Shown here: piece after piece, positions 63,651-64,000 of the stretch
How the letters are laid out: each line of letters begins with the position of its first letter
Position numbering within the stretch: the first letter of the stretch is position 1
Origin: Pseudochelatococcus sp047501465
GTDB taxonomy: Bacteria > Pseudomonadota > Alphaproteobacteria > Rhizobiales > Beijerinckiaceae
NCBI RefSeq assembly: GCF_047501465.1
Contig: NZ_JAZDRL010000001.1
Coordinates: 1,488,001 to 1,552,000 of the forward strand
Direction of reading: 5' to 3'
DNA: 64,000 nucleotides
The notes under the pieces: generated by a model
Databases searched by the model: none
What the model saw: the letters and a program-made list of their open reading frames with translations, nothing else
Told to the model about the DNA's origin: nothing
Made by a program: the position numbers and the translations under genes

Positions 63651-63711
63651 GGTGGCATTTGGAATCTGCAACAAAAAATAGTGATGTAGATAAAAAACGA
63701 CAAATGCCACC
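63651..63711 (+). terminator. Hairpin after rplA
   Basis: Ten-base arms GGTGGCATTT (63651-63660) and AAATGCCACC (63702-63711) with an AT-rich 41-base loop, followed by TTT. A second small palindrome GCGTTTTAAACGC follows at 63724-63736. Likely partial terminator between rplKA and rplJL. Confidence 0.6.
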
Positions 63712-63735
63712 TTTAACCTTCTTGCGTTTTAAACG

Positions 63736-64000
63736 CGAGAGGGATACATGAACTCATTGATTCAGCGAGCTGGGTCAAATGTGTTTAGAATTCCGATCAT
63801 AGATCGGTAGGACGACAGGCTTTGGATGCGCTTTTAGGCGTCCGGGGGCTGTCGGTGTCCTGTCCAAGACTGCAGGTGCCGAGCGTTTATCGTTTGGTCT
63901 AATTTCGCCAAGAGGCCTGCATAGACGGGTAAGGCTGATGTCAGTAGACGCTAGGTTTTTCTAGTGGAAGTGGAATCGGTTCGTACCTTCGCATCCGATC
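63736..64000 (+). other. Promoter and leader zone of rplJL, cut by window end
   Basis: No gene starts here. A hairpin CCGATC-ATA-GATCGG near 63792-63806 precedes the L10 leader. rplJ itself lies past the end. Confidence 0.5.
63815..63935 (+). ncRNA. L10 (rplJ) leader
   Basis: The sequence from CCTGTCCAAGACTGCAGGTG through CGCCAAGAGGCCTGCATAGACGGG matches my memory of the conserved alphaproteobacterial L10-leader, with the repeating CAGG/CCTG arms and the terminal GACGGG. It is followed by the start of the rplJ region beyond the window. The L10(L12)4 complex binds this to repress rplJL. Exact ends approximate. Confidence 0.75.

Overview
This window is a continuous piece of chromosome from an alphaproteobacterium, most likely a member of the Hyphomicrobiales (Rhizobiales) with moderate G+C content. 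The evidence is gene order: guaA near purF-cvpA-radA-dnaB-rplI-DUF2232-rpsR-rpsF, fmt-truA next to dapE-dapD, cysE beside a DUF3126 gene, and an IalB-type protein. I cannot name a genus. I see no insertion sequence, prophage or CRISPR array. Most of the window is housekeeping DNA with one gene-poor, AT-richer accessory stretch at about 35.1-41 kb.

Layout. 0-5 kb: a YhiI/RbbA/YhhJ-type ABC exporter in three overlapping genes. 5-9.5 kb: a MarR regulator, an MFS permease, a gamma-carbonic-anhydrase-like protein, two small conserved genes and cysE. 9.9-11.8 kb: a NicO-type Ni/Co transporter with a DUF1007 partner. 12-16.6 kb: a four-gene BMP-type nucleoside ABC importer. 16.8-29.3 kb: tspO, then a long minus-strand block with guaA, an SDR, purF, cvpA, radA, dnaB, cfa, rplI, DUF2232, rpsR and rpsF. 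29.6-34.2 kb: acpS, a probable small RNA, aroC, an HTH-RibB fusion and a histone-deacetylase-like hydrolase. 34.5-42.4 kb: an L,D-transpeptidase, the accessory stretch (two small orphan genes, a DUF1499 protein, an orphan TpsB), an MBL-fold hydrolase and an AraC regulator. 42.4-53.7 kb: a P-type ATPase, fmt-truA, dapE-dapD, tRNA-Leu(GAG), two cyclophilins and queA-tgt. 53.6-60.8 kb: an SGNH-like protein, a DsbA-family protein, an orphan YejA-like binding protein, ialB and an AsmA protein. 61.4-64 kb: secE-nusG-rplK-rplA and the rplJ leader.

The points I find most interesting are these. (1) ribB carries an N-terminal helix-turn-helix domain, has a 23-bp perfect palindrome just upstream, and has a strong internal Shine-Dalgarno that could also give an HTH-free enzyme; together these look like a self-contained riboflavin-gene switch with no room for an FMN riboswitch. 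(2) Tgt appears to have lost all four zinc ligands (aligned as S310, W312, A315, I341) while keeping its catalytic region. (3) A small RNA with three hairpins, an exposed TTTCCTCCC and a strong terminator lies on the minus strand between acpS and aroC. (4) A two-hairpin interspersed repeat occurs three times. (5) An orphan TpsB lies beside a small orphan gene with an excellent ribosome binding site. (6) Structured leaders are visible before rpsF, rplK, rplJ, aroC and cysE. All functions are inferred from sequence reading; no database search was run.
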